From: Phycisphaerae bacterium
GTDB lineage: Bacteria > Planctomycetota > Phycisphaerae > Phycisphaerales > SM1A02
Length of the DNA stretch: 25,789 nucleotides
Direction of reading: 5' to 3'
Assembly (NCBI GenBank): GCA_002683195.1
Contig: NYSW01000098.1
Location: forward strand, 1 to 25,789
Of the stretch, positions 9,088 through 16,736 are shown one piece after another. Position 1 is the stretch's first letter. Each line of letters starts with the position of its first letter. The notes under the pieces are model-generated. The model had not been told where the DNA came from, ran no database searches, and was given only the letters and a program-made list of their open reading frames with translations. The position numbers and the translations under genes were made by a program.

Positions 9088-10656
9088 ATGCCATCGGACG
9101 CTTCCATATCTCAAGGCCTGATCACGACCAGATGGATGGTCCTGCTGGCGATCGTTCTGTTCGTCCCGATCGTGGTCGATGGATCGGTCGGGTCTCTCGG
9201 AGACCATCCTGAAGAAAGGCCGATCCACACGGTCGAGGACGGGCGTCCCTGGGAGCACGCCGACGGCACCGTTGATTTTCGAGGAATGAGATTTTCAAGC
9301 TGGTATTCCTACCGGTCGTGGCGTCGAGGTGCCGGCCGCGGCTTTGATGATCGTTGTGGCACGACGGTCCCGCCTGATCGTGGCCTGGCACGGTTCGACG
9401 TTGGATCTTCCGACTGCGATCTCGTGGGGAATCACCCGGACCCGGCTTACGAGCCCGGCAACGGAGACCTGGTGATCAAGGTCGTGGTGCACGTCCTGCG
9501 AGACTCCGCCGGGGAGCTGGGAGACATCTCTCGATCTCAAATCACCGAGCAGATTCGAATCTTGAACGCGGTCTTCGCCGGTCCCGATGGGGAGTACGGG
9601 TCATCCGCGACCGGAATTCGGTTCATGCTGGCCCGGCGAGATCCCGATGGGCGGACCACTGACGGCTTCACGGTGAATGATGATGACGATTGGTACAACG
9701 ATCAGGGTGACTACTGGAATGAAATCGCCTGGGACCCCACAAGGTTCCTGAACATCTACACCAACACCGCCGGTGGGCCGCTGGGTTACGTGCAGGCGTT
9801 TCCTGCCACGGGTGAAGCGGGGCAGGTTCAAGATCGAGTGGTCATCGACTGGCGGGTCTTCGGCGAGGGTGGAGATTACGGTTGGCCGTACGACCTTGGT
9901 CATGTACTCGTTCACGAAGTAGGTCACTACCTCGGACTCTTTCACACCTTCGAGGGAGGGTGCGGTGGAGACTGCCAGACGACCGGAGATCTGATCTGCG
10001 ATACCAATGACCAGGCGACCCCCACCAATGAATGCCGGGACGAAGAGGAATGTGGTTCACCGGATCCGGTCGAGAACTTCATGAACTATTCCTGGGAGAC
10101 CTGCATGAACCGATTCACGCCGGAACAGGTTCTTCGCATGCGTTGCACGATCACGCAGTGGCGGCCCGATCTCGGTATTCCCTCGCAGCCCTGTCTTTCG
10201 CTCTGCGCAGGGGACTTCGATGGAAACGGTGCGGTCGATGGGCAGGATCTCGGGCAGTTGTTCCTTTCCTGGGGTGAATCGACGGGCATCGCCCGGTGTG
10301 CCGACCTCGATCTGGATGGCGAGGTCAGCGGCGCGGATTTCGGTCTGTTCATGATCGCATGGGGCCCGTGTCCGATCGATCCTTGTGTCGGCGTCGAATG
10401 CGATGACCAGGATGAATGCACCGTCGACTACTGTGTGAACGGCGACTGTGTACACGCACAGCTCGAGGTCTGTGGTGGTGTCTGCGGATCCCGGTCCGCC
10501 GGACCCTGCAGCGAAGTCAACCAGAACCCCGGCTGTAACGATGCGGACTGCTGCTCGGAGATCTGTGAAATCGATCCCTACTGCTGCGTGGTGGTCTGGG
10601 ACATCGTGTGTCGGAACAAGGCCCTGAGTGGTGATTACCCAGGCTGCCAGAACTGA
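9088..10656 (+). CDS. Second secreted M43 (pappalysin-type) metalloprotease with dockerin pair and one Cys-rich module
   Basis: The product is 522 aa, a tandem paralogue of the gene before it. ATG at 9088 follows AAGGA (9077-9081) by 6 bases. The N-terminus has 16 polar residues before a hydrophobic segment (17-33, WMVLLAIVLFVPIVV), a longer n-region than in the paralogue; a start at Met17 is possible but lacks this ribosome site. The shared motif W-x-H-x-D-G-T-x2-F-x-G-x2-F-x2-W is at 55-72 and the possible switch Cys is C90 (RCGT). Zinc site HEVGHYLGLFH at 276-286, Met-turn M332 in NFMNYS, then CMNRFTPEQ. The dockerin-like pair is at about 373-427, then the DPC...ECTVDYC segment (431-462) and one GCNDADC...CC...W...C module (466-520); the paralogue has two. 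Likely role: extracellular proteolysis. No hairpin terminator was seen in the 214 bases to trpD. Confidence 0.92.
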   Translation: MPSDASISQGLITTRWMVLLAIVLFVPIVVDGSVGSLGDHPEERPIHTVEDGRPWEHADGTVDFRGMRFSSWYSYRSWRRGAGRGFDDRCGTTVPPDRGLARFDVGSSDCDLVGNHPDPAYEPGNGDLVIKVVVHVLRDSAGELGDISRSQITEQIRILNAVFAGPDGEYGSSATGIRFMLARRDPDGRTTDGFTVNDDDDWYNDQGDYWNEIAWDPTRFLNIYTNTAGGPLGYVQAFPATGEAGQVQDRVVIDWRVFGEGGDYGWPYDLGHVLVHEVGHYLGLFHTFEGGCGGDCQTTGDLICDTNDQATPTNECRDEEECGSPDPVENFMNYSWETCMNRFTPEQVLRMRCTITQWRPDLGIPSQPCLSLCAGDFDGNGAVDGQDLGQLFLSWGESTGIARCADLDLDGEVSGADFGLFMIAWGPCPIDPCVGVECDDQDECTVDYCVNGDCVHAQLEVCGGVCGSRSAGPCSEVNQNPGCNDADCCSEICEIDPYCCVVVWDIVCRNKALSGDYPGCQN

Positions 10657-10870
10657 GTCTTCGACCCGAGGCGGCGAACCGCACGATCGACTTCCGATTG
10701 ACACGCGATTCCGTATCGACCATCCGCGGGTTCCACCGATCCGATCGTGAGCTCGTCCTGCGTCGATCGCTGATCCGATTTTGAATCTCCCGACCCTTCA
10801 ATCATCCTGGGACGTGTTTTCGCGGATTGGGATGGTTCTTCATCCCATGGCGTTGGATACCATTCTCACC

Positions 10871-11947
10871 ATGTCCAAGCACATCGATCCCAGACCATCC
10901 GAGTTCGCCCGTCCCGAACACCCGGGCGACCTGACGCCTTATCTCCGGCACCTTCTCGACGGTGGGAGTCTTCCTGAAGCGGAGTCTCGTGCAGCCTTTG
11001 AAGCCATCATGACGGGGACGGCGCACGAAGCGGAGATGGGAGCCCTGCTGGCCTTGCTCGCAACCCGGGTGCCGACCGTGGATGAACTCGTCGGTGCCGC
11101 GAGTGTGATGCGGGAGAAGGTGGATCGCCTCGAAACGGGGGTTCCAAGCGAGCAATTGCTCGACACTGCGGGAACCGGCGGCGCTCCCAAGGTCTTCAAC
11201 GTCTCCACCGCCGCGGCCATCGTGGCGGCGGGGGCCGGAGTGAAGGTCGCCAAGCATGGGAATCGATCTCGTACGGGCCGAGGTTCGGCGGAAGTCCTTG
11301 CGGCGCTCGGAGTCGATGTGGACGCCGACCGCTCGGTGCAGCTGCGATGCCTGGCAGAGACGGGGGTGGCCTTCTGTTTCGCCATCCATCACCACCCTGC
11401 GGCGAAGCATGCGATGCCGGTCCGGAAGGCCCTCGGTTTTCCCACCATCTTCAACCTGCTCGGACCGTTGACCAACCCTGCCGGCGCTGGACGACAGATC
11501 ATGGGGGTCTATGCCGATCGATTCGTGCGGCCAGTGGCTGAAGCCCATGCCCGGCTCGGGGCGGTACGGGCCCTGGTCTTCCACGCCGCCGATGGATTGG
11601 ATGAATTCTCGATCGGTGCCCCCACTCACGTGGCGGACGTCCGTGATGGTGTGGTGACCGAGTACGAAGTGGATGCTCAGACCCTGGGTCTGCGTCGTGC
11701 GACGTTCGAGGAACTGCAGGTTCGCGATCTCGATCATGCAGCGGCGCTGGTCCGAGGAATTCTCGATGGATCCGAGCAGGGGCCCCCGCGCGACATGACC
11801 ATCCTGAATGCTGCCGCTGCTCTGGTGGCCGCCGGTCGGGTCGAGTCCTTCGAGTCGGGCGTCGGCCTCGCCGCGGAGGCGATTGACTCTGGTGCGACCG
11901 CCAGCACGCTCTCCGCCCTGATCGAGGCATCGAATCGGCAGGGTTGA
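10871..11947 (+). CDS. trpD: Anthranilate phosphoribosyltransferase
   Basis: This cytosolic enzyme joins anthranilate to PRPP, releasing pyrophosphate, the second step of tryptophan synthesis. From ATG 10871 it has 358 aa, near the family length of about 340. Visible motifs are the PRPP glycine loop GTGG (101-104), FNVST (109-113), KHGNR (128-132), the anthranilate-site Arg in PVRKALG (R185), FNLLGPLTNP (194-203) and the metal-binding pair Asp244-Glu245 in LDEFS. The glycine loop reads GTGGAPK, lacking the Asp of the common GTGGD, and KHGN is followed by RSRTGRGSAEVL instead of the common RAVSSKSGSADVL. These look like lineage variants, since the other motifs are intact. In-frame starts at 10781 (TTG), 10832 and 10847 (ATG) would lengthen the N-terminus; 10871 gives the best family fit although its ribosome site is weak. 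No other trp gene lies in the window. Confidence 0.9.
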   Translation: MSKHIDPRPSEFARPEHPGDLTPYLRHLLDGGSLPEAESRAAFEAIMTGTAHEAEMGALLALLATRVPTVDELVGAASVMREKVDRLETGVPSEQLLDTAGTGGAPKVFNVSTAAAIVAAGAGVKVAKHGNRSRTGRGSAEVLAALGVDVDADRSVQLRCLAETGVAFCFAIHHHPAAKHAMPVRKALGFPTIFNLLGPLTNPAGAGRQIMGVYADRFVRPVAEAHARLGAVRALVFHAADGLDEFSIGAPTHVADVRDGVVTEYEVDAQTLGLRRATFEELQVRDLDHAAALVRGILDGSEQGPPRDMTILNAAAALVAAGRVESFESGVGLAAEAIDSGATASTLSALIEASNRQG

Positions 11948-12229
11948 TTCTCGGCGCATGACGGCCCGCGAAGCCGCATCGGTCGTCGATGTGAAGATCC
12001 GACCACCATGCGGTCACGTGGGTGTGAGATGCCTTTCCACCCCTCGCGGTCGACATTGGTAGGGCGATCGGGCCGAGTGGAATGGTCTTCGTTCTCCTGC
12101 GGAACCGACGAGTCGATTCGTCGGAATCCTGAAGTCGCCCATGGTTTTCCGCCGCTCTGGCGGCCGGCGACCGATTCTCGTTCATGATTCATCCGGTATT
12201 CAAGGCGGGGCGAATCAGGGCGCGAGGTC

Positions 12230-14779
12230 GTGACGGATGCGACGATCGAAACCGGATCATCGGTTTCTCCGGGAGTGAACACGACATCGGTCGAACGACA
12301 GGGTGAAGAGCTTCTTCGCCCCCATGGTGGCCGAATCGGCATGGTCGTGGGGGGAGCGGGTCTGTTCGGCGCCTGGACGACGCGGGTCTTTCTGGAACAT
12401 CTGGAATCTCCAACCATCGACATCGGTGGGCCGGCGATCATCGCGACGATCGGAATGGTCGTGATCGTGATTTCAGTGGTGCTGATCCGGGAATGTTCCG
12501 GTTCAAGGAATCACGGGAGACATCGTCTGGGAATGGTCTTCCTCGGTCTGGGGGTCGCGTTCGGGTTCGCCTCCCGGTCAGCCATTCACGAGATGTCACG
12601 CCGTTCGGATGCGTCGATGCAGATCATCAGCGCCATTTCTCCGCCGGTGATGGCCTTGGAAGTCTGTTTGACGGAGATCTCCAGCGATCCGGAGCGGTCG
12701 CCTGATCGAGATCCGATTCTTCGCGCGACGGGTCGAGTCATCCACGCGAAGAACACTTGGATCGTGGGAAGGACGGTTCGTCTTCGATTCGATCACCTCG
12801 ACCGTCTGCCCGTGGTCGGAGACCGATTGAAGGTTCGAGGGCGTTGGCAATTCGATCCGCGGCCTCGGAATCCTGGAGAGCCTGTGTCTGCTCGATCATC
12901 GGACCTTCTTCCCGGCATGATCGTGGTGCCGCATGCGGACCTGGTTGATCAATGGTCAGGTCGAAGATTCGGCCTCACTTCGATTCGGAACGACATCCGT
13001 GGACGATGGTGGGCGGCGGTCGAGGCCTTGGTGGAAGAAGCGAATCATTCCGTAGGAGCGACGGCGGCCGGATTGATCGATGCCCTCCTCACCGGTCGTC
13101 GGCAGCGACTGCCGGAGGGCCTTCGAAACGCAGCGGTGCGAGCGGGGCTCGCACATCTTCTGGCGATCAGCGGACTCCATGTCGGCATCATCGCGGGTTT
13201 GGTGATGCTTCCTCTGGGGTCGAATCGGATCACGGGTCGGGTGGCGGGGATCATCGCGGTTCTGGCGTTCTCGCTGGTGGTCGACCCCGGTCCGAGCGTC
13301 GACCGATCCGTCTGGATGGCAGGAATCGGTGGACTGATTCTCCTCGGGGGTCGTCGCGTCCGTGGTCGATCGTTGTTGTTGTTGGTTCTCGCCGGAATCG
13401 TCTGGGTTGATCCGGCCATGATGAGGCGGGCGGGTTTCGAATTGACGGCGATCGCGACCATCGGTCTGGTCTGGTCATCGAAGTCTGCTCGTCGACGATG
13501 GTTCGGTCCCGCCGATCGGATCGGAGTTCGACGTTCATCGCTCTTCGAGGATCGATTCGCGACCGCGGCCACCGCGGGGATCGTGGCCTGGGGTTCGACC
13601 CTGCCGCTGGTGCTGTCGCGATTCGGCTCGATGTCATTGATCTCGGTACCCGCGACGTTGGTGGCCGCTCCGATTCTGATCCTGGTCCTGGGGACCGCGA
13701 TCGTGGCTGCCGGGATCGAGTCGATCCTACCGGGTGCTGCGGTGGGGGATGCCGGTTCACTGGCGATGGTTCCGTCGGCGATCGCGGTTCGGATGGCTGG
13801 TGGCCTGGGAGATCTCATTCAGGAGTGCGGCCGTCTGATGGAACCGATTTCCGTCAGCACCTCCCGGGTCGGCGTCGTGCTCGGGTTGCCACTGGCTTTG
13901 TTGGTGGCGGTCTCGCTCGGCCTGGAATCAAATCGGGTGCGATGGTCTGGCCTGGCGGTCGCCGTGATCACCTCGATGTCGATCACGCAGTCTGCAGGCA
14001 GGACCGAGAGTCCGTGGGCGATCCACATGCTTTCGGTTGGAGATGGAACCGCCATCCTGGTTCGGGATGGTGAGCGGAACATCCTGTTCGATGCCGGGAG
14101 TTCGTCGATCGGAGGTGTGGGTCGCCGGGTCCTGGTTCCCACCCTTCGGCGGTTGGGAGTTTCTGCCCTTGATGCGGTGATCGTCTCCCACGCGAACTCG
14201 GATCATTACGGAGGTGTCGCTGATCTGGTCGAATTGATGCCGGTGGATCGGGTGGTGGTGGGAGAGATGATGCACCGGCAGGCGCGTTCGGAACCGTCTT
14301 CGGCGGTCGGTCGGTGGATGGTCCGGATCCAGGCAGCGGGGGTGGAGGTCCGATCGGTCGAACGGGGTGATGAATTTCGGACCGGGACCATGCGGTGGCG
14401 GGTGCTTCATCCCATCGGAGGGGAACCGACTCGAAGTCTCAATGATGGTTCACTGGTTCTGTCGCTGGAGGCGGTTGGAATCAACCCGGAGATGAATCCG
14501 GTTCGCATCCTTCTTTGTGGCGACATTCAAAGTGAAGGCATCGGTCGATTGCTGTCTCGGGAACCGGATCTACGGGCGGACGTGATGGAGCTCCCACATC
14601 ATGGAAGCTGGAACCCGACGGCGGTGGCCTTGCTGGGGCAGGTCGATCCTCAGATCGTCCTGCAGTCGACGGGGCCGATTCGCTGGCGACGCGACCGCTT
14701 CGCCGATGCCTGTCGCGGTCGGCTCCGCCTCGTGACCTGTCGGGACGGGTTGGTATCACTCCCGCGTGGTGACCCCTGA
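12230..14779 (+). CDS. comEC: ComEC/Rec2-type DNA uptake channel with metallo-beta-lactamase-like domain
   Basis: This inner-membrane protein of 849 aa matches the three-part ComEC plan. N-terminal membrane helices (about 38-110) lead to a soluble DUF4131-like region (GRVIHAKNTWIVGRTVRLRF). The Competence domain (about 255-520) contains the hallmark LLAISGLHVGI (SGLH at 314-317). The C-terminal beta-lactamase-like domain (about 600-849) shows LSVGDGTAILV, FDAGSSSIGG, SHANSDHYGG (His654, Asp658, His659), LLCGDIQ and PHHGSW (His791). ComEC moves single-stranded DNA into the cytosol during natural transformation; the C-terminal domain is thought to degrade the other strand. The usual H-x-D-x-D-H reads H-x-N-x-D-H here (Asn656). 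The start is GTG at 12230 with AGGG nine bases upstream; an ATG at 12341 is an alternative. The 282 bases before it hold two small hairpins (12108-12127, 12149-12163) but no clear gene. No other competence gene is in view. Confidence 0.9.
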   Translation: MTDATIETGSSVSPGVNTTSVERQGEELLRPHGGRIGMVVGGAGLFGAWTTRVFLEHLESPTIDIGGPAIIATIGMVVIVISVVLIRECSGSRNHGRHRLGMVFLGLGVAFGFASRSAIHEMSRRSDASMQIISAISPPVMALEVCLTEISSDPERSPDRDPILRATGRVIHAKNTWIVGRTVRLRFDHLDRLPVVGDRLKVRGRWQFDPRPRNPGEPVSARSSDLLPGMIVVPHADLVDQWSGRRFGLTSIRNDIRGRWWAAVEALVEEANHSVGATAAGLIDALLTGRRQRLPEGLRNAAVRAGLAHLLAISGLHVGIIAGLVMLPLGSNRITGRVAGIIAVLAFSLVVDPGPSVDRSVWMAGIGGLILLGGRRVRGRSLLLLVLAGIVWVDPAMMRRAGFELTAIATIGLVWSSKSARRRWFGPADRIGVRRSSLFEDRFATAATAGIVAWGSTLPLVLSRFGSMSLISVPATLVAAPILILVLGTAIVAAGIESILPGAAVGDAGSLAMVPSAIAVRMAGGLGDLIQECGRLMEPISVSTSRVGVVLGLPLALLVAVSLGLESNRVRWSGLAVAVITSMSITQSAGRTESPWAIHMLSVGDGTAILVRDGERNILFDAGSSSIGGVGRRVLVPTLRRLGVSALDAVIVSHANSDHYGGVADLVELMPVDRVVVGEMMHRQARSEPSSAVGRWMVRIQAAGVEVRSVERGDEFRTGTMRWRVLHPIGGEPTRSLNDGSLVLSLEAVGINPEMNPVRILLCGDIQSEGIGRLLSREPDLRADVMELPHHGSWNPTAVALLGQVDPQIVLQSTGPIRWRRDRFADACRGRLRLVTCRDGLVSLPRGDP

Positions 14780-14791
14780 TCCGTGGATCAG
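14776..14791. other. Small inverted repeat spanning the convergent stops of comEC and the PilZ gene
   Basis: CTGATCC at 14776-14782 and GGATCAG at 14785-14791 form a 7-bp dyad around two bases and contain both stop codons (14777-14779 on plus, 14788-14790 on minus). The two genes end only 8 bases apart. There is no T-run, so a terminator role is doubtful. Confidence 0.3.
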
Positions 14792-15111
14792 AAGAACCGA
14801 AGGCCGGCTTCGTGGCCCTCAGCATCTCGCTTGGGTCGGCACCAGACCACCATGACGGCGCGATCAATTCGCTTGCCCTGTGGCAGAATCGATACCAGAA
14901 CTCCAGTCATGCCCTCGAGGAGTGGCGTGCTTGATTCGATTCTCATACCGGTATCGCTCAAATCGAGGGAGCGATACCGAACGGATTGATCCGGCTGGAA
15001 GTGCCAGGCGACCACGACTTCAACGTCGAGATCCGTCCGTTCAGTGCCGCGGCGATCCTCTTCGCCCTGGGGCGTCGAGTGCTTTCTTCCGATCATCGAG
15101 TCGTTCAGCAT
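14788..15111 (-). CDS. Small PilZ-domain protein
   Basis: The product is 107 aa from ATG 15111 and is almost wholly one PilZ domain, the c-di-GMP receptor fold. It shows both binding motifs: R-x3-R at Arg21-Arg25 (RGTER) and D-x-S-x2-G at 50-55 (DLSDTG), then the beta-barrel strands (VLVSILPQG, RAVMVVWCR) and the closing AGLRFF. Single-domain PilZ proteins act as cytosolic c-di-GMP-responsive adaptors for motility, adhesion or secretion; the partner is not visible. In-frame starts at 15096 (ATG) and 15153 (TTG, with GGAGG about 12 bases upstream) are possible, so the N-terminus is uncertain; the domain itself begins after residue 15. The gene converges on comEC and diverges from the acidic membrane-protein gene, with 245 bases of shared upstream DNA. 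Confidence 0.8.
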   Translation of the reverse strand: MLNDSMIGRKHSTPQGEEDRRGTERTDLDVEVVVAWHFQPDQSVRYRSLDLSDTGMRIESSTPLLEGMTGVLVSILPQGKRIDRAVMVVWCRPKRDAEGHEAGLRFF

Positions 15112-15250
15112 GTGGGAGAAAGATCGGCGGTCGCCATGGCCAAGTTCGGTCAAGTGCTGGAGAAGCCTCCGTTCGTGGGTCAGTCATGCGGAAGGGAGGA
15201 TCTGACCCGATCATCGGAGTAGGGTGGTTCCTGGGTGATAACCCGTGAGC

Positions 15251-15300
15251 AAATCGCGATTTCTGAAGCCTGTTCCGGGGTGTTCACCCCCATCCGGGTG
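15251..15300. promoter_or_regulatory. Palindrome cluster between the divergent PilZ and acidic-protein genes
   Basis: AAATCGCGATTT (15251-15262) is a perfect 12-base palindrome. Fifteen bases further, GGGGTG-TT-CACCCC (15277-15290) is a dyad whose right arm can instead pair with GGGTG at 15296-15300. They lie in the middle of the divergent intergenic region and could be operators for either gene. No sure promoter hexamers were found. Confidence 0.35.
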
Positions 15301-15356
15301 GATTCCAGACCCTCAAGACATCAGCCAGACCCCGCAACTGACCGATAGAAGTGAAT

Positions 15357-16712
15357 ATGAAAGACGCAGGTTCCACTTCTGACATCGCATCCGAATCAAT
15401 CGACACCGATGACCTGATCGAATCGGTTCTCGCCGAAGCGGGTCAACTGCTCGACGAGAGCCCGGATCCGGCGCCGCCATCGACGGACGATTCCTTGGAA
15501 GCGGCGGTCGATCTGGAGGCGGTTCTGGATCAGGTGGAATCATTGGTCAACGAGGTGGCCGTCGAAGCAGTCGAATCCGAAGAGCCGGGCGCGTTCGATC
15601 TCACGATGGTCGCCACCGAGTCACCGGTCGAACCCGACGATCAGGTTCCGGACCTCGGGCCGGATGGTCCGGCCGTCGATCTTTTCGCCGAGACGCCAGT
15701 GACATCGGAACCATCGGCGGAAGAAGCGCCGAATCCGAAGATCATCCTGGACTCCGAGGATTCGATCGAAGAAGCGTTGTCCACGGCCATGACCAGGGAA
15801 TTCGGCGAGGCCCCCGTGGTGTTGTCACCGATGGCCCCGACGGATGATCCGTTTGAAGGAGCCGCGCCCTCCACTCCACCTCCGAACGACGCGGCCCGGA
15901 GATTGGAACGCCTGCTCGCGGATCGACTCGCCGAGGAATATGACTCCGTTGAAGAGCTCGGGCGCCATCAGCCGGTGGTGGAGGATTCACAGGCGGGGGA
16001 ATCGACGCCGTCCGAGATGATCAAGATTCGTGGCGGCGAGGAACCGGTCTCCGCCAACGGACCCACGGAGGTGCCGATGATCAACGAATTCGCCGAAGAT
16101 GCCGACCAGCAGCCGACGCGGGCTCCGATGGTGACCGAATCGAATGCCATTGAACAGTCGGCGCAAGTGGACTTCGTCGAGGCATCGCCGCCGCCGGAAT
16201 CCTCGCCCGTACCGGACGTCGCGATTGAAGAGTCCGTGGGTCATCCTGAACTGGTGGTGGAGGATCCCGACCTCGCCGTCTCCGTGGCCCCGACATCCGA
16301 GCCGGAGATCGAATCGGTGCATCCCGATCCCGACGAATCCGGATCCGAGGTCGATGACGTTTCGGATGCTTCGGCGTTGGATTCCGAGGTCGAAGATGAA
16401 CCGGAAATCGACGCCGCATCATTCGACGAAGAACGTCCGCGACCGGTGAAATCAGCGTCGCGTACTCGACCGCTGCTCGCAGTGGCCACCATTCCCTATC
16501 GCATTCTTCCGAAGACCGCGCATCATCTGGTCACGCCGCTGGCGATTTCGCTGGCAGCCTGGGTTCCAATCACCTGGGGATACACGATTCTGGCGCCCAC
16601 GCCGAACCCCGAAGCGACCAGTGTTCTCCGGGCAGGATTCAATTCCGGCTCCGAGGCCGAACCCATCGTCGAGTCGATTCCTTCGATCGACTCCGGCGAT
16701 CCCGCGATGTGA
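15357..16712 (+). CDS. Acidic, low-complexity protein with one C-terminal membrane helix; function unknown
   Basis: I do not recognise this 451-aa protein. It is very rich in Asp, Glu, Pro, Val and Ser over its first 365 or so residues, with no Cys and no signal peptide. Three short stretches look helical and amphipathic: 18-33 (TDDLIESVLAEAGQLL), 46-70 (VDLEAVLDQVESLVNEVAVE and flank) and 178-200 (AARRLERLLADRLAEEY). Near the end a basic stretch (RPRPVKSASRTRPLL) leads to a membrane helix at about 391-412 (LVTPLAISLAAWVPITWGYTIL) and a 39-residue acidic tail. With no signal peptide, the long acidic part is probably cytosolic and the protein tail-anchored. ATG 15357 was chosen; a GTG two codons earlier (15351) is also in frame. 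It converges on pbpC, with 24 bases between stops. It might be a scaffold or an envelope-complex subunit, but nothing in the sequence proves a role. Confidence 0.75.
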   Translation: MKDAGSTSDIASESIDTDDLIESVLAEAGQLLDESPDPAPPSTDDSLEAAVDLEAVLDQVESLVNEVAVEAVESEEPGAFDLTMVATESPVEPDDQVPDLGPDGPAVDLFAETPVTSEPSAEEAPNPKIILDSEDSIEEALSTAMTREFGEAPVVLSPMAPTDDPFEGAAPSTPPPNDAARRLERLLADRLAEEYDSVEELGRHQPVVEDSQAGESTPSEMIKIRGGEEPVSANGPTEVPMINEFAEDADQQPTRAPMVTESNAIEQSAQVDFVEASPPPESSPVPDVAIEESVGHPELVVEDPDLAVSVAPTSEPEIESVHPDPDESGSEVDDVSDASALDSEVEDEPEIDAASFDEERPRPVKSASRTRPLLAVATIPYRILPKTAHHLVTPLAISLAAWVPITWGYTILAPTPNPEATSVLRAGFNSGSEAEPIVESIPSIDSGDPAM

Positions 16713-16720
16713 ATCGACTC
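16671..16720. terminator. Competing inverted repeats at the convergent ends of the acidic-protein gene and pbpC
   Basis: GAGTCGATTC (16671-16680) can pair perfectly with GAATCGACTC (16711-16720), 10 bp around a 30-base loop. Its first 8 bases can instead pair with ATCGACTC (16686-16693) around a 7-base loop. The structure straddles the plus-strand stop codon (16710-16712). It is symmetric, so it could act for both strands, but no T-run follows; the terminator role is tentative. Confidence 0.35.
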
Positions 16721-16736
16721 CAGACCGACCGCGAGA

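Noticed and set aside
10698..10726. TTGACA at 10698-10703 as a -35 box for trpD
   Set aside because: No acceptable -10 hexamer lies 16-18 bases downstream; the nearest TATCGA is only 10 bases away.
10802..11959. 385-aa open frame on the minus strand opposite trpD
   Set aside because: It mirrors trpD almost end to end; trpD has firm family motifs and this frame has none.
12149..12163. CCGCC/GGCGG hairpin as terminator of trpD
   Set aside because: The stem is 5 bp, lies about 200 bases after the stop, and has no T-run on either strand.
11948..12229. Possible small gene between trpD and comEC
   Set aside because: Open frames here are antisense continuations of trpD or comEC shadows, without start signals or domain likeness.
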